In this document: piece by piece, positions 18,428-26,572 of the stretch
Layout: each line of letters starts with the position of its first letter
Position numbering within the stretch: position 1 is the stretch's first letter
From: Pseudorhodobacter wandonensis
GTDB lineage: Bacteria > Pseudomonadota > Alphaproteobacteria > Rhodobacterales > Rhodobacteraceae
Length of the DNA: 64,000 nt
Assembly: GCF_001202035.1 (NCBI RefSeq)
Contig: NZ_LGHT01000031.1
Location: 248,001 to 312,000 of the forward strand
Reading direction: 5' to 3'
Position numbers and translations under genes: made by a program
Notes under the pieces: model-generated
Databases searched by the model: none
Told to the model about the DNA's origin: nothing
Seen by the model: the letters and a program-made list of their open reading frames with translations, nothing else

Positions 18428-18465
18428 CTGCAATGCAGAATAATACTTGAAATGCCGCACTGCAG
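18428..18465 (+). promoter_or_regulatory. Two putative PhaR boxes upstream of phaP
   Basis: CTGCAATGCAG at 18428-18438 is a perfect CTGC-N3-GCAG palindrome, and CCGCACTGCAG at 18455-18465 matches with one change. They are 27 bases apart, about two and a half helical turns, and end 57 bases before the phasin start. Confidence 0.65.
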
Positions 18466-18522
18466 CATGTATATCTTTCTCATCAAGCAACGCGGTACTG
18501 CGCCGCCGATAGGAGAATTCAA

Positions 18523-18972
18523 ATGACTAAGACCCCAGACATGACGAAAATGGTTCAAGACATGATGGCTTCCTTCCCAGTTGACAACGCGGCATTCCAG
18601 AACGCGTTTAAAACTCAGGCTGCTATGGCTGAAAAGCTGTCGAAAGTGGCTTTGGAAGCTGCTGAAAAGTCCAACGAGATTTCCTCGAAATGGGCAAAAG
18701 ACACGCTGGCAAAAGTTTCGGGCGTAACCTCGGCCAAAGCTGACGCCGCTGACTACACCAAAGCTGCAACCGAATTTGCATCGGCTGCTTCGGAAATGGC
18801 TGCTGAAAACATGGCTGCTTTCGCTGAAGTTGCGAAAAAAGTTCAGATGGAAACTGTTGAACTGATGCTGGCTGCTGGCAAAGACCTGTCCGAAGAAACA
18901 ACTGCTGCTGTTAAAAAAGCAACTGCTGACGTTCAGACTGCTGCCAAAAAAGCAACTGCTGCTACAAAGTAA
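18523..18972 (+). CDS. phaP: Phasin, polyhydroxybutyrate granule coat protein
   Basis: A 149-residue amphipathic, all-helical, Ala/Lys/Glu-rich protein of the phasin 2 family (MTKTPDMTKMVQDMMASFPV onward). Phasins coat PHB granules, limit their size and stimulate the synthase. AGGAG lies 7 bases before the ATG. Codon use differs from the neighbours: Ala is mostly GCT and GCA and Lys often AAA, as expected for a very highly expressed gene. Its own terminator follows. Confidence 0.92.
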   Translation: MTKTPDMTKMVQDMMASFPVDNAAFQNAFKTQAAMAEKLSKVALEAAEKSNEISSKWAKDTLAKVSGVTSAKADAADYTKAATEFASAASEMAAENMAAFAEVAKKVQMETVELMLAAGKDLSEETTAAVKKATADVQTAAKKATAATK

Positions 18973-19019
18973 GGTTCGTCGGCGCGTCCGACACACTCCC
19001 TGTTAATGATGCGCCAAAG

Positions 19020-19056
19020 GCGGGCTTCTGATGAAGCCCGCTCTTTCTTTTTTTTC
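19020..19056 (+). terminator. Rho-independent terminator of phaP
   Basis: GCGGGCTT and AAGCCCGC form an 8-bp perfect stem with a 6-base loop, followed by CTCTTTCTTTTTTTTC. It lies 48 bases after the phaP stop and separates phaP from phaR. Confidence 0.92.
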
Positions 19057-19057
19057 T

Positions 19058-19085
19058 GCGCTGCACTAAGCTTTTCCGCAGTGCA
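19058..19085 (+). promoter_or_regulatory. Putative PhaR autoregulatory site
   Basis: CTGCACTAAG and CCGCAGTGCA flank a centre such that TGCACT (19062-19067) and AGTGCA (19080-19085) form an inverted repeat. CCGC-AGT-GCA is a near match to the PhaR box. It lies between the phaP terminator and the phaR start, about 45 bases upstream. Confidence 0.45.
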
Positions 19086-19129
19086 ACATTATTGCGTTGT
19101 GAATTTTCTGATTTCCAAAGGGGGGCACC

Positions 19130-19693
19130 ATGGCCGAAACTCAACAGCCGCTGCTGATCAAACGTTACGCCAGCCGTCGCCTCTATAATACCGAAACCTC
19201 AGATTATGTGACGCTTGAGGATATCTCGGGCTTTATCCGCAAAGGCCGTGAGGTCCAGATCATCGATCTGAAATCCGGCGATGACCTGACCCGCCAATAC
19301 CTTCTGCAAATCGTGGCCGAACATGAAAGCAAAGGCGAAAGCGTCTTGCCGACAAACGTGCTGAACGATCTGGTGCGCAGCTATACCAGCGGGGTGAATT
19401 CTGTTGTGCCGCAGTTTCTGGCCGCATCCTTTGATATGCTGCGCGACAGCCAGTCAAAAATGGTCGAGAACCTGACCAAGGTGCCAAACCCGATGGCCAA
19501 TGTGCCGGGTTTTGATGCCATGCGCAAACAGCAAGAAGCGTTTTTGAAAACCATCATGGGCGGTGTTCCGGGGTGGTCTGGCAAAGCCGGGTCTGAAGAT
19601 GACGCCCCCGCGGCCTCAGGATCAGATTCAGACGAGCTGCGCGAGATAAAGGCGCAACTTGCAGAATTGCAAAAGAAGCTTTCCAAGCTCTGA
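19130..19693 (+). CDS. phaR: Polyhydroxyalkanoate synthesis repressor PhaR
   Basis: A 187-residue regulator. The N-terminal PHB/PHA accumulation regulator DNA-binding domain reads IKRYASRRLYNTETSDYVTL (about residues 10-70), followed by a helical domain and a C-terminal coiled coil (ELREIKAQLAELQKKLSKL). PhaR senses polymer: it binds nascent granules and leaves its operators, so phasin and synthase are made only when PHB accumulates. CTGC-N3-GCAG boxes lie upstream of phaC and phaP, with a related site before phaR itself. Confidence 0.95.
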   Translation: MAETQQPLLIKRYASRRLYNTETSDYVTLEDISGFIRKGREVQIIDLKSGDDLTRQYLLQIVAEHESKGESVLPTNVLNDLVRSYTSGVNSVVPQFLAASFDMLRDSQSKMVENLTKVPNPMANVPGFDAMRKQQEAFLKTIMGGVPGWSGKAGSEDDAPAASGSDSDELREIKAQLAELQKKLSKL

Positions 19694-19733
19694 ACCGCGT
19701 TTTCGCGTCGAAAACCTGCCTGTCACAACGGGT

Positions 19734-19758
19734 CAGGCCGCAGCCGTAAAGCGGCCTG
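19734..19758. terminator. Stem-loop between phaR and puuB
   Basis: CAGGCCGC and GCGGCCTG form an 8-bp perfect stem with a 9-base loop. It lies between the convergent stops of phaR and the puuB-like gene. There is no T run, so the terminator role is inferred from position. Confidence 0.4.
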
Positions 19759-19759
19759 C

Positions 19760-21043
19760 CTAAACCCCCAGTTTGTCGCGCATCCCGTACCAAGTCATTG
19801 CCGCCACCAGCAGCGGCCAGCGCAGCGCTGTTCCGCCGGGAAAGCGCGGCTGGGGCAGGGTGGCCAGCACATCAAACCCACCCGCTTGCCCCCGCACAGC
19901 CTCGGCCATCAGCTTGCCTGCCAATGTGGCGATTGCCACGCCATGGCCCGAATAGCCCGAGGCCGAAAACACCCGTGGATGCGTGCGCATAAAGCAGGGC
20001 ATCCGGTTCATCGTTATCGCCAGCGTGCCGCCCCAAGCATAATCAATCTTGGCATCGGCCAGCTGAGGATAGACCGCAAGCATCGGTTTTCGCACGGTTT
20101 TCACGATGTCGGGAAATTTGTAGCCATAGCTTTCTCCGCCGCCAAACAGCAGGCGTTTGTCATCTGACAAGCGCCAGTAATTGACCACGAACTTACTGTC
20201 TGCCACGGCCACATTCTGCGCCAGAATCCCTGCCGCACGCTCGCCCAGTGGTTCGGTCGCAAGGATGAAATTGTTGATCGGCATCACCCGCGCGGCAACC
20301 TTGCGGTCCAGCCCGCTCAGATACCCGTTGCCCGCCAAAATCACATGGTTGCAGCTGACACGGCCATGCGCGGTTAGCACCTCGGTGCGCAGGTTGTGCT
20401 GGATGTGATGCACCTCGGACCGCTCATAAATCCGTGCGCCCGCTTTTACAGCGGCTTTGGCCAGCCCGATGGCAAAGTTCAGCGGGTGCAAATGCCCCGC
20501 GCCACGGTCCAGATCGCCGCCCTTGAACGCAGCCGATCCGATCAACCCATCGGGCAGCGGCTCTATCTGGTCATAGCCATAAACGCGCGACAGTTTCTCG
20601 GCATAGGCCCGCGCATGCGCAACCTCGGCATCGGAATAGCACGCATGCGCCACGCCCGCATGAAAGGGCAGGCTCATCTCGGCCGCCAGCTTGCGTACCA
20701 GTGCTTTAGCGTCTTCGGCCATATCCCACAGCTTGCGCGCGGCGTCCTGCCCTGCCATCTTTTCCAGCGCGTCTTGCTCCAGCCGCTGGCCCGACCCAAC
20801 CTGCCCGCCATTGCGCCCCGACGCACCAAAGCCCACGCGCTGCGCCTCAACCACCACGACATCCAGCCCCGCCCGCGCCAGATGCAAGGCCGCCGACAAT
20901 CCGGTAAAGCCTGCTCCGATGATGCAAACATCCGCGCTGACTTGCCCCTTGACCGGCGCAAACGCGGCAAGCGGCGTCGCCGTCGCGGCATAGTAAGAGG
21001 CGGGGTATTGCCCCGGCTTATCGTTCACATGCAGCAGGTTCAT
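19760..21043 (-). CDS. puuB: FAD-dependent gamma-glutamylputrescine oxidase-like enzyme
   Basis: A 427-residue D-amino-acid-oxidase-fold flavoenzyme. The FAD-binding GxGxxG is in CIIGAGFTGLSAALHLARAG, followed by GASGRNGGQVGSG, and the C-terminal FAD contact is SGYSGHGVAIATLAGKLMAE. It best fits PuuB/OrdL, which oxidises gamma-glutamylputrescine to the aldehyde with release of ammonia and hydrogen peroxide. Its ATG overlaps the stop of the PuuA-like gene (ATGA), which supports the pathway assignment. A related amine substrate remains possible. Confidence 0.85.
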   Translation of the reverse strand: MNLLHVNDKPGQYPASYYAATATPLAAFAPVKGQVSADVCIIGAGFTGLSAALHLARAGLDVVVVEAQRVGFGASGRNGGQVGSGQRLEQDALEKMAGQDAARKLWDMAEDAKALVRKLAAEMSLPFHAGVAHACYSDAEVAHARAYAEKLSRVYGYDQIEPLPDGLIGSAAFKGGDLDRGAGHLHPLNFAIGLAKAAVKAGARIYERSEVHHIQHNLRTEVLTAHGRVSCNHVILAGNGYLSGLDRKVAARVMPINNFILATEPLGERAAGILAQNVAVADSKFVVNYWRLSDDKRLLFGGGESYGYKFPDIVKTVRKPMLAVYPQLADAKIDYAWGGTLAITMNRMPCFMRTHPRVFSASGYSGHGVAIATLAGKLMAEAVRGQAGGFDVLATLPQPRFPGGTALRWPLLVAAMTWYGMRDKLGV

Positions 21044-22395
21044 ACGTTCAACAACAGATGCTCACGTTCCCAGGGGCTAATGACCTGCTGAAATTCCTTG
21101 TATTCGTTGCGTTTTACCGAGTCGTAAACCTTGCAGAACTCGGTCCCCAATACCTCGCGCAGCTCGGCGTCCTCTTCCAACAGGTCAAGCGCATCGCCCA
21201 TGGTATAGGGCAAATCGGTTTCGATGTTATAGGCATCGCCCGTGCATTCCGCGCGGGGCGCTTTGGCCTCGATCAACCCCAGATAGCCACAGGCAAGGCT
21301 GGCCGCCAAGCCCAGATAGGGGTTGCAATCCATCCCCGCCAGCCGGTTTTCCACCCGCCGCGCCTCGGGCCCCGAAATCGGCACACGCAGGCCGGTGGTG
21401 CGGTTGTCACGCCCCCATTCAAGGTTAATAGGCGCCGCAAAATCAGGCACATAGCGGCGATAGCTGTTCACATAGGGCGCCAGCAACGCCACCGCCCCCG
21501 GCAAATGGTTTTGCATCCCCGCGATGAAATGCAGGAACGCATCGGTTTCCGACCCGTCCGGATTTGAAAAGATGTTCTTGCCGGTTTTGATATCCACGAC
21601 CGAGTGGTGGATATGCATCGCCGACCCCGGCTCGCCCTCGATCGGCTTGGCCATAAAGGTGGCAAAGCAGTCATGCCGCAGCGCCGCCTCGCGGATCAGC
21701 CGCTTAAAGAAAAAGATCTCATCGGCCAGCCGCACCGGGTCGCCATGCGCAAGGTTGATCTCAACTTGCCCCGCGCCGCCCTCTTGCAAAATGCCGTCGA
21801 TTTCCATGCCCTGTGCCTCGGCAAAATCATAGATATCGTCAATTACCTTGCCATATTCATCAACCGCAGACATCGAATAGGCCTGCTTGCCCGCAGCGCG
21901 CCGCCCCGACCGACCCATCGGCGGCAAAACCGGCATATTCGGGTCAAGATTGCGCGCGGTCAGGAAAAACTCCATCTCGGGCGCGACTACGGGGGCCCAG
22001 CCCTTGGCCGCATACAGCGCCAGCACGCGTTTCAACACATTGCGCGGCGCGGTCGGCACGGGGTTGCCCTGCTGGTCCTGCGCATCATGGATCACCTGCA
22101 CCGTCACATCCGCCGTCCAGGGGGCGGCTGTCGTGGTCGAATAATCCGGCACCAAAACCATATCCGGCTCGGTAAACAGCCCCGAAGGGTTATCGGCCCA
22201 CTCGCCCGTAATCGTCTGCAAGAAAATCGAGTTCGGCAGGAAATAGTTCGCCTGCGTCGCAAATTTGGACGCAGGCATCGCCTTGCCGCGTGCCACCCCC
22301 GCAATATCGGCGATGATACATTCGACCTCGTCCAATCTCCGCCCCGCAATATACTCACGTGCTGCATCGGGTAGCTTGTCTGTCCACTTGCTCAT
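21040..22395 (-). CDS. puuA: Glutamine-synthetase-family gamma-glutamylputrescine ligase
   Basis: A 451-residue glutamine synthetase type III-like catalytic protein with APEMEFFLT, GAGQVEINLAHGDP, SAMHIHHSV and NRTTGLRVPISGPEARRVENR. It lacks the classic adenylylation loop of true GlnA and sits in an operon with a PuuB-like oxidase and a glutamine amidotransferase, so ATP-dependent glutamylation of putrescine or a related amine is the likely reaction. It is cytosolic. A second paralogous ligase is encoded at 24404-25741. Confidence 0.85.
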   Translation of the reverse strand: MSKWTDKLPDAAREYIAGRRLDEVECIIADIAGVARGKAMPASKFATQANYFLPNSIFLQTITGEWADNPSGLFTEPDMVLVPDYSTTTAAPWTADVTVQVIHDAQDQQGNPVPTAPRNVLKRVLALYAAKGWAPVVAPEMEFFLTARNLDPNMPVLPPMGRSGRRAAGKQAYSMSAVDEYGKVIDDIYDFAEAQGMEIDGILQEGGAGQVEINLAHGDPVRLADEIFFFKRLIREAALRHDCFATFMAKPIEGEPGSAMHIHHSVVDIKTGKNIFSNPDGSETDAFLHFIAGMQNHLPGAVALLAPYVNSYRRYVPDFAAPINLEWGRDNRTTGLRVPISGPEARRVENRLAGMDCNPYLGLAASLACGYLGLIEAKAPRAECTGDAYNIETDLPYTMGDALDLLEEDAELREVLGTEFCKVYDSVKRNEYKEFQQVISPWEREHLLLNV

Positions 22396-22419
22396 CAGAA
22401 GGCTCCGGCCTTTGAAATC

Positions 22420-23100
22420 TCAGCCTCTCGGCTGTTTGAAAAATGCGGCGATCTGGTCTGCCATGCTGCTATCGTGCAACGGCTCGTCAAGCCGCGCGGT
22501 TGCGGCCTCTAGCAACCCGTCCGGTACCAAACCCTTGCCACGTGTTTTCATCAAACCGTCAACAAATGCGGGCTTAAACTCGGGGTGGGGCTGCACGGTA
22601 AAGGCGCGATCATCATAAAGCAGTGCGGCATTGGCGCAAAAATCGTTGCTGCCAACCACTTCGGCCGCGTCAGGCTTTTCAACCACCTGATCCTGATGCC
22701 AGGCATTCAGCCGCACAGTCTTGCCGCCGAAATCGTAATCGGTGGCGCCCACGGCCCAGCCTTTGGTGAACTTTTCAACACGCCCGCCCATGGCCTGCGC
22801 AATGATCTGATGGCCAAAACAAATGCCGACCATCGGCACATGCGCGGCATAACTGGCGCGGATAAAATCCTCCAGCGGCGGTATCCACGGGTGGTCCTCA
22901 TAGGCGCCGAACTTCGACCCCGTGATCAACCAACCGTCAGCGGCCTTTACGTCTGGCGGAAACTCACCCTCCAGCACGCGCCAGGTTTTGAACGTAAACC
23001 CGTGCCCGGCCAGCAAACGCTGGAACATATCGGGGTAATCCCCCATCTCGTCCATTAGTTGGTCGGGGGAAAGGCCCGTTTGTAAAATGCCAATCAGCAT
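22420..23100 (-). CDS. Class I glutamine amidotransferase-like protein
   Basis: A 226-residue GATase1 domain protein. The nucleophile Cys is in VGICFGHQIIAQAMGG, the catalytic His is in VQPHPEFKPAF, and the Glu is two residues after it. It begins the puuA-puuB operon, 24 bases upstream of puuA, so hydrolysis of a gamma-glutamyl amide from polyamine breakdown is a reasonable guess. The fold resembles GMP-synthase-type amidotransferases more than PuuD. ATG at 23100 starts the conserved MLIGILQTG; only a weak AGG lies upstream. Confidence 0.82.
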   Translation of the reverse strand: MLIGILQTGLSPDQLMDEMGDYPDMFQRLLAGHGFTFKTWRVLEGEFPPDVKAADGWLITGSKFGAYEDHPWIPPLEDFIRASYAAHVPMVGICFGHQIIAQAMGGRVEKFTKGWAVGATDYDFGGKTVRLNAWHQDQVVEKPDAAEVVGSNDFCANAALLYDDRAFTVQPHPEFKPAFVDGLMKTRGKGLVPDGLLEAATARLDEPLHDSSMADQIAAFFKQPRG

Positions 23101-23234
23101 GAAATACCTATCTGTTGATGACCAAACCCTATCCGCACCACAGGGGGGGCGGCAAGGGGGGAAACACGCGCTGCAACCTCTTGTCTCTGTCGGCATCCTG
23201 CGCCACCATAGGCCAAACCGAAAAGGAACATCCC

Positions 23235-23552
23235 ATGATCGACATCAGCGCCAGCAAAGTGGTCCAAGTGATCTTTCAAGCCCGCGAAGGTCGTGTGGCC
23301 GAAGCAGAGTTGCGCCAATTCATCGAAAACCTGAATGAGGATGAACAAGCCCACCTAACCGCAATCGCATGGGTCGGGCGCGGCAGCTTTGAGGCCGAAG
23401 AATACGCCGAGGCGCTTGCCACCGCACGTTCGGAAAAAACCACACCAACCGCTGATTACCTGATGGGTATGCCGCATCTGCCGGAAAACCTCGAAGCCGG
23501 CCTCGATGCTATGGGCGTCGATGTCGAAGGCGAGGAAGAAGACCTGTTGTGA
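23235..23552 (+). CDS. DUF3775 family protein of unknown function
   Basis: A 105-residue acidic protein, MIDISASKVVQVIFQAREGR onward, ending in the very acidic DVEGEEEDLL. The sequence matches the DUF3775 family as I recall it. It has no signal peptide or membrane segment. AAAAGGAAC lies about 6 bases before ATG 23235, so the open extension to 23115 is not used. It is divergent from the amidotransferase gene. Function is unknown. Confidence 0.8.
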   Translation: MIDISASKVVQVIFQAREGRVAEAELRQFIENLNEDEQAHLTAIAWVGRGSFEAEEYAEALATARSEKTTPTADYLMGMPHLPENLEAGLDAMGVDVEGEEEDLL

Positions 23553-23603
23553 TTTTAGGGGGGCATCTGGCTGTGCGCCTATCGGGCGCGCGCAATCCTC
23601 AAT

Positions 23604-24209
23604 TCACGCCTGCCAAACCGGATGCTTGACCATCACGGCGGCAAACCTGTCTGATGCCAAAAAGCGTTCCAGCCATGCTTGCACATGCGGCCAGTCTTGC
23701 GCGTCAAACCAGGCCTTATCAATAAAGGCGAACTGCCGCACAAAGGGCAGCAGCGCATAATCGGCAAGGCTGGCGCGGGCAAAAATCCACTCGCCCGTTC
23801 CGGCGCGGAGTGCAACATCCAGATCCTCGAAAAACCGCACCGCCTCGGCCCGCGCGGCCTCAACCTCTGCCGCGTCATAGCGGCTGTCGTATTTCACACG
23901 GTCCAGCGCGCGCTTGAACGGCCCATCGCCCCGCGCAATCCAGTCCCATCCGGCGTCGGGCATCTCCAACCAAGCCTCGGGGTCGTTTTGGCGCAAGGCC
24001 CAGACCATCACGTCAAGGCTTTCATCGATCACCCCTTGTTCGCTCACCAAACACGGCACCGTACCACTGGGCGAGGCCGCTAAAAACGCCGCAGGTTTGT
24101 CGCGCAACAAAATCTCGCGCAGATCGACCGGCACGCCAGATACCGCCACCGCCAACCGCGCCCGCATCGCATAGGGGCAGCGGCGAAAGGAATAGAGGAT
24201 AGGGGTCAT
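23604..24209 (-). CDS. Glutathione S-transferase family protein
   Basis: A 201-residue protein. The N-terminal thioredoxin-like domain starts MTPILYSFRRCPYAMRARLA, with a catalytic-type Cys11 as in omega or GrxB-like classes, and includes PSGTVPCLV and the glutathione-contact residues ES in VIDESLDVMVW. The C-terminal half is the helical GST domain. It may act in thiol exchange or detoxification. A TTAA-N7-TTAAC box lies about 112 bases upstream of the start and reads on the same strand, so cell-cycle regulator CtrA may influence it. Confidence 0.87.
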   Translation of the reverse strand: MTPILYSFRRCPYAMRARLAVAVSGVPVDLREILLRDKPAAFLAASPSGTVPCLVSEQGVIDESLDVMVWALRQNDPEAWLEMPDAGWDWIARGDGPFKRALDRVKYDSRYDAAEVEAARAEAVRFFEDLDVALRAGTGEWIFARASLADYALLPFVRQFAFIDKAWFDAQDWPHVQAWLERFLASDRFAAVMVKHPVWQA

Positions 24210-24320
24210 ATGCAGTGCTCCAAATCTGGCACAATCCTATGCCAGCCCAGCATTTTCCACAACGCAGCATCGCCTTGAACCGCGCCAAGAGGTGGGCAGA
24301 TTTTGCGCTGACCGCAGGGG

Positions 24321-24335
24321 TTAATATCCGGTTAA
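24321..24335 (-). promoter_or_regulatory. CtrA-type box upstream of the GST gene
   Basis: On the minus strand, TTAACCGGATATTAA followed by C fits TTAA-N7-TTAAC exactly. It lies in the 194-base gap between the GS-like gene and the GST gene. The match to the consensus is seen; binding by CtrA is inferred. Confidence 0.5.
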
Positions 24336-24403
24336 TGCAAAACGCAAATTCGTTTTATATCAATGTATTACCAAAACGTCCGCGCGCGGCCAGCAGGCGA
24401 AAA

Positions 24404-25741
24404 TCACACCGTGTCAAGGTACAGCTCCAGCTGTTCCTCGGCGCTCAATTCATCCAGATACAGCATTTCCTGCCGCTTGGTCAGGGCATAATTCCGGATC
24501 AGGTCCCGGCTGAAAATCCGTGGCAAGATTTCGGATTTTTCAAACGCTTCGATCGCCGCCGCCCAATCGGTCGGAATCTGATCCAGATTTTCTTGGGCAT
24601 AGGCGTTGCCGGTGATCGGCTGGGGTGGCTCTATTCCGTCTTCGATGCCATTCAATGCGGCCCCCAAAATCACGGCCAGCATCAGATAAGGGTTCACATC
24701 GCCCCCCGCAACACGATGCTCGATCCGCCGCGCCGAAGGGCTGCCCGCCGGAATCCGGATGGCCGCCGTGCGGTTTTCATAGCCCCAGCAAACCACAGTC
24801 GGCGCGTGGGCATCAGGAACCAGCCTTTCATAACTGTTGCCATGCGGGGCAAAAAGCAGCGTGGAATCCTTCATTGCCTCAAGGCAGCCGGCCACCGCAT
24901 GCCGCAGCTTGGCCGTCCCTTTTGGCCCGCCACTGTCAAAGATATTGTCGCCATCATTGTCGAGAATCGAAAAATGCGTGTGCAACCCCGAGCCGGAATA
25001 TTCGGGGTAGGGCTTGGCCATGAAAGAGGCCGCAAACCCGTGCCGCCGCGCCAGACCTTTGACCAGCATTTTGAACAGCCACGCATCATCGGCCGCCCGC
25101 AGCGCATCATCACAATGCATCAGGTTCACCTCAAACTGGCCAAGGCCGGTTTCCGAGGTCGAGGTATCGGCCGGAATATCCATCGCTTCGCAAGCGTCAT
25201 AGAGGTCTGTAAAGAACACATCAAAGGCATCCAGCGCCCGTATCGACAGCGTTTCGGCCGCTTTGCGCCGTTTGCCCGATCGCGGCGAGGCAGGCGCCTG
25301 CATTTTCTTGCCGCTATCGTCGATCAGAAAGAACTCCAGCTCCATCGCGCAAACAGGGGTCAAACCGCGCGCTTTGTAGCGGGCCACCACGGCTGCAAGG
25401 GCCTGACGTGGGCAACCATCATAAGGTTGGCCATTTTCGCGAAACATCCAGATTGGCAGCAGGGCCGTCGGTGCCTCCAGCCACGGCATCGGCATAAATC
25501 CACGCTCGGTCGGTTTCAGTACGCCGTCGGCATCGCCCTGTTCAAACACCAGCGGGCTGTTATCAATATCTTCCCCCCAAATATCGAGGTTCAGCACCGA
25601 AAACGGAAAACGGATTCCGTCTTTCACGGCTTTGTCTGCGAATCGCGACGGCACACGTTTCCCGCGCGCTTGCCCGTTCAGGTCTGCCGCAGCGACGCGG
25701 ATCGTGCGAACCTCGGGATGCTTTCTCAGCCAGTCTTTCAT
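24404..25741 (-). CDS. Second glutamine-synthetase-family gamma-glutamyl ligase
   Basis: A 445-residue paralogue of the PuuA-like protein with AMELEFFLIDD, GLGQFEVNLMHCDD, SGLHTHFSI and NRTAAIRIPAGSPSARRIEHR. It is the last gene of a five-gene operon with a polar-amino-acid ABC transporter and starts 3 bases after the second permease. The likely job is to glutamylate an amine or amino acid brought in by that transporter, but the substrate is not shown by sequence. It differs from the puuA-type copy at many positions, so the two probably do not share a substrate. Confidence 0.82.
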   Translation of the reverse strand: MKDWLRKHPEVRTIRVAAADLNGQARGKRVPSRFADKAVKDGIRFPFSVLNLDIWGEDIDNSPLVFEQGDADGVLKPTERGFMPMPWLEAPTALLPIWMFRENGQPYDGCPRQALAAVVARYKARGLTPVCAMELEFFLIDDSGKKMQAPASPRSGKRRKAAETLSIRALDAFDVFFTDLYDACEAMDIPADTSTSETGLGQFEVNLMHCDDALRAADDAWLFKMLVKGLARRHGFAASFMAKPYPEYSGSGLHTHFSILDNDGDNIFDSGGPKGTAKLRHAVAGCLEAMKDSTLLFAPHGNSYERLVPDAHAPTVVCWGYENRTAAIRIPAGSPSARRIEHRVAGGDVNPYLMLAVILGAALNGIEDGIEPPQPITGNAYAQENLDQIPTDWAAAIEAFEKSEILPRIFSRDLIRNYALTKRQEMLYLDELSAEEQLELYLDTV

Positions 25742-25744
25742 ATG

Positions 25745-26572
25745 TCACCTGATGATTTGCGGCCGCACTTTGATCTTGCTCCGCTCGTTGCTTGGCAAAT
25801 GCCTGTTCAGCCGCCGGTTAACCGCCCCGAAAAGCCGGATCACTGCTAGTGTCAGCAAGATGAAATAGAAGGCAACAATAGGATAGGGGATAAAGGGGTT
25901 GAACGTTTTATCCACCAGATAACTGGCATAATACAATGCGTCGCCTTCTTGCCGAAAAGCCGGAAAGCCCGAAAAGAACACCAGCGTCGTGGCGTGGAAT
26001 AGAAAGATCGCCTCATTCGTATAGGCGGGCCAGGCCAGCCGCAGCATTGTAGGCCATTGAATGCGGATAAAACGCGACCAGCCAGAAATACCATAGGCAT
26101 CGGCCGCCTCAAGATCGCCCTTGGGGATAGACCGCAGCGCGCCGTAGAAAATTTCGGCTGTGTAGGCAGCGGTATTCAAAAACAGCACAATCAGCGCCCC
26201 GGCCCAGGCCCGTGACAACCAGCTGACCTCGGCCGTCAGGCCAAACAGTTCAATACCGTTTCGAGGCAACAGCACCAGCGCCTCATATGCCAAGAAGAAC
26301 TGGATAAACAACGGCGACCCGCGAAAGATAAAGATGAACCATTCGGCAGGCTTGCGCAGGATCATCTGGTTAGATGCCTTGGCCATTGCCACAGCATTTG
26401 CCAGCACAAAGCCGAACAACAGGGCCAAAACGCCGAAATAGATGTTCCACATCATCCCGGACCCAATCAGCGTGAATTGCTGGCATAGGGTGAAATCGGT
26501 TTTGGGTAACAGGCGTTCGCCCATCCCCATGGAGCGCAGGCCATAGTCGGCAATGGTTTGCAGGCAGCTCAT
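25745..26572 (-). CDS. Polar amino-acid ABC transporter permease (HisM type)
   Basis: A 275-residue inner-membrane protein with about five to six membrane segments and the binding-protein-dependent permease EAA loop (AADAYGISGWSRFIRIQWP). It pairs with the preceding HisQ-type permease to form the channel of a type I importer. Its ATG overlaps the TGA of that gene (ATGA). The operon order ATPase, binding protein, two permeases and ligase is complete. Confidence 0.9.
   Translation of the reverse strand: MSCLQTIADYGLRSMGMGERLLPKTDFTLCQQFTLIGSGMMWNIYFGVLALLFGFVLANAVAMAKASNQMILRKPAEWFIFIFRGSPLFIQFFLAYEALVLLPRNGIELFGLTAEVSWLSRAWAGALIVLFLNTAAYTAEIFYGALRSIPKGDLEAADAYGISGWSRFIRIQWPTMLRLAWPAYTNEAIFLFHATTLVFFSGFPAFRQEGDALYYASYLVDKTFNPFIPYPIVAFYFILLTLAVIRLFGAVNRRLNRHLPSNERSKIKVRPQIIR

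Noticed and set aside
24215-25849. A 544-codon open frame opposite the second glutamine-synthetase-like gene
   Set aside because: Antisense shadow; the minus-strand protein has all family motifs, this one has none.
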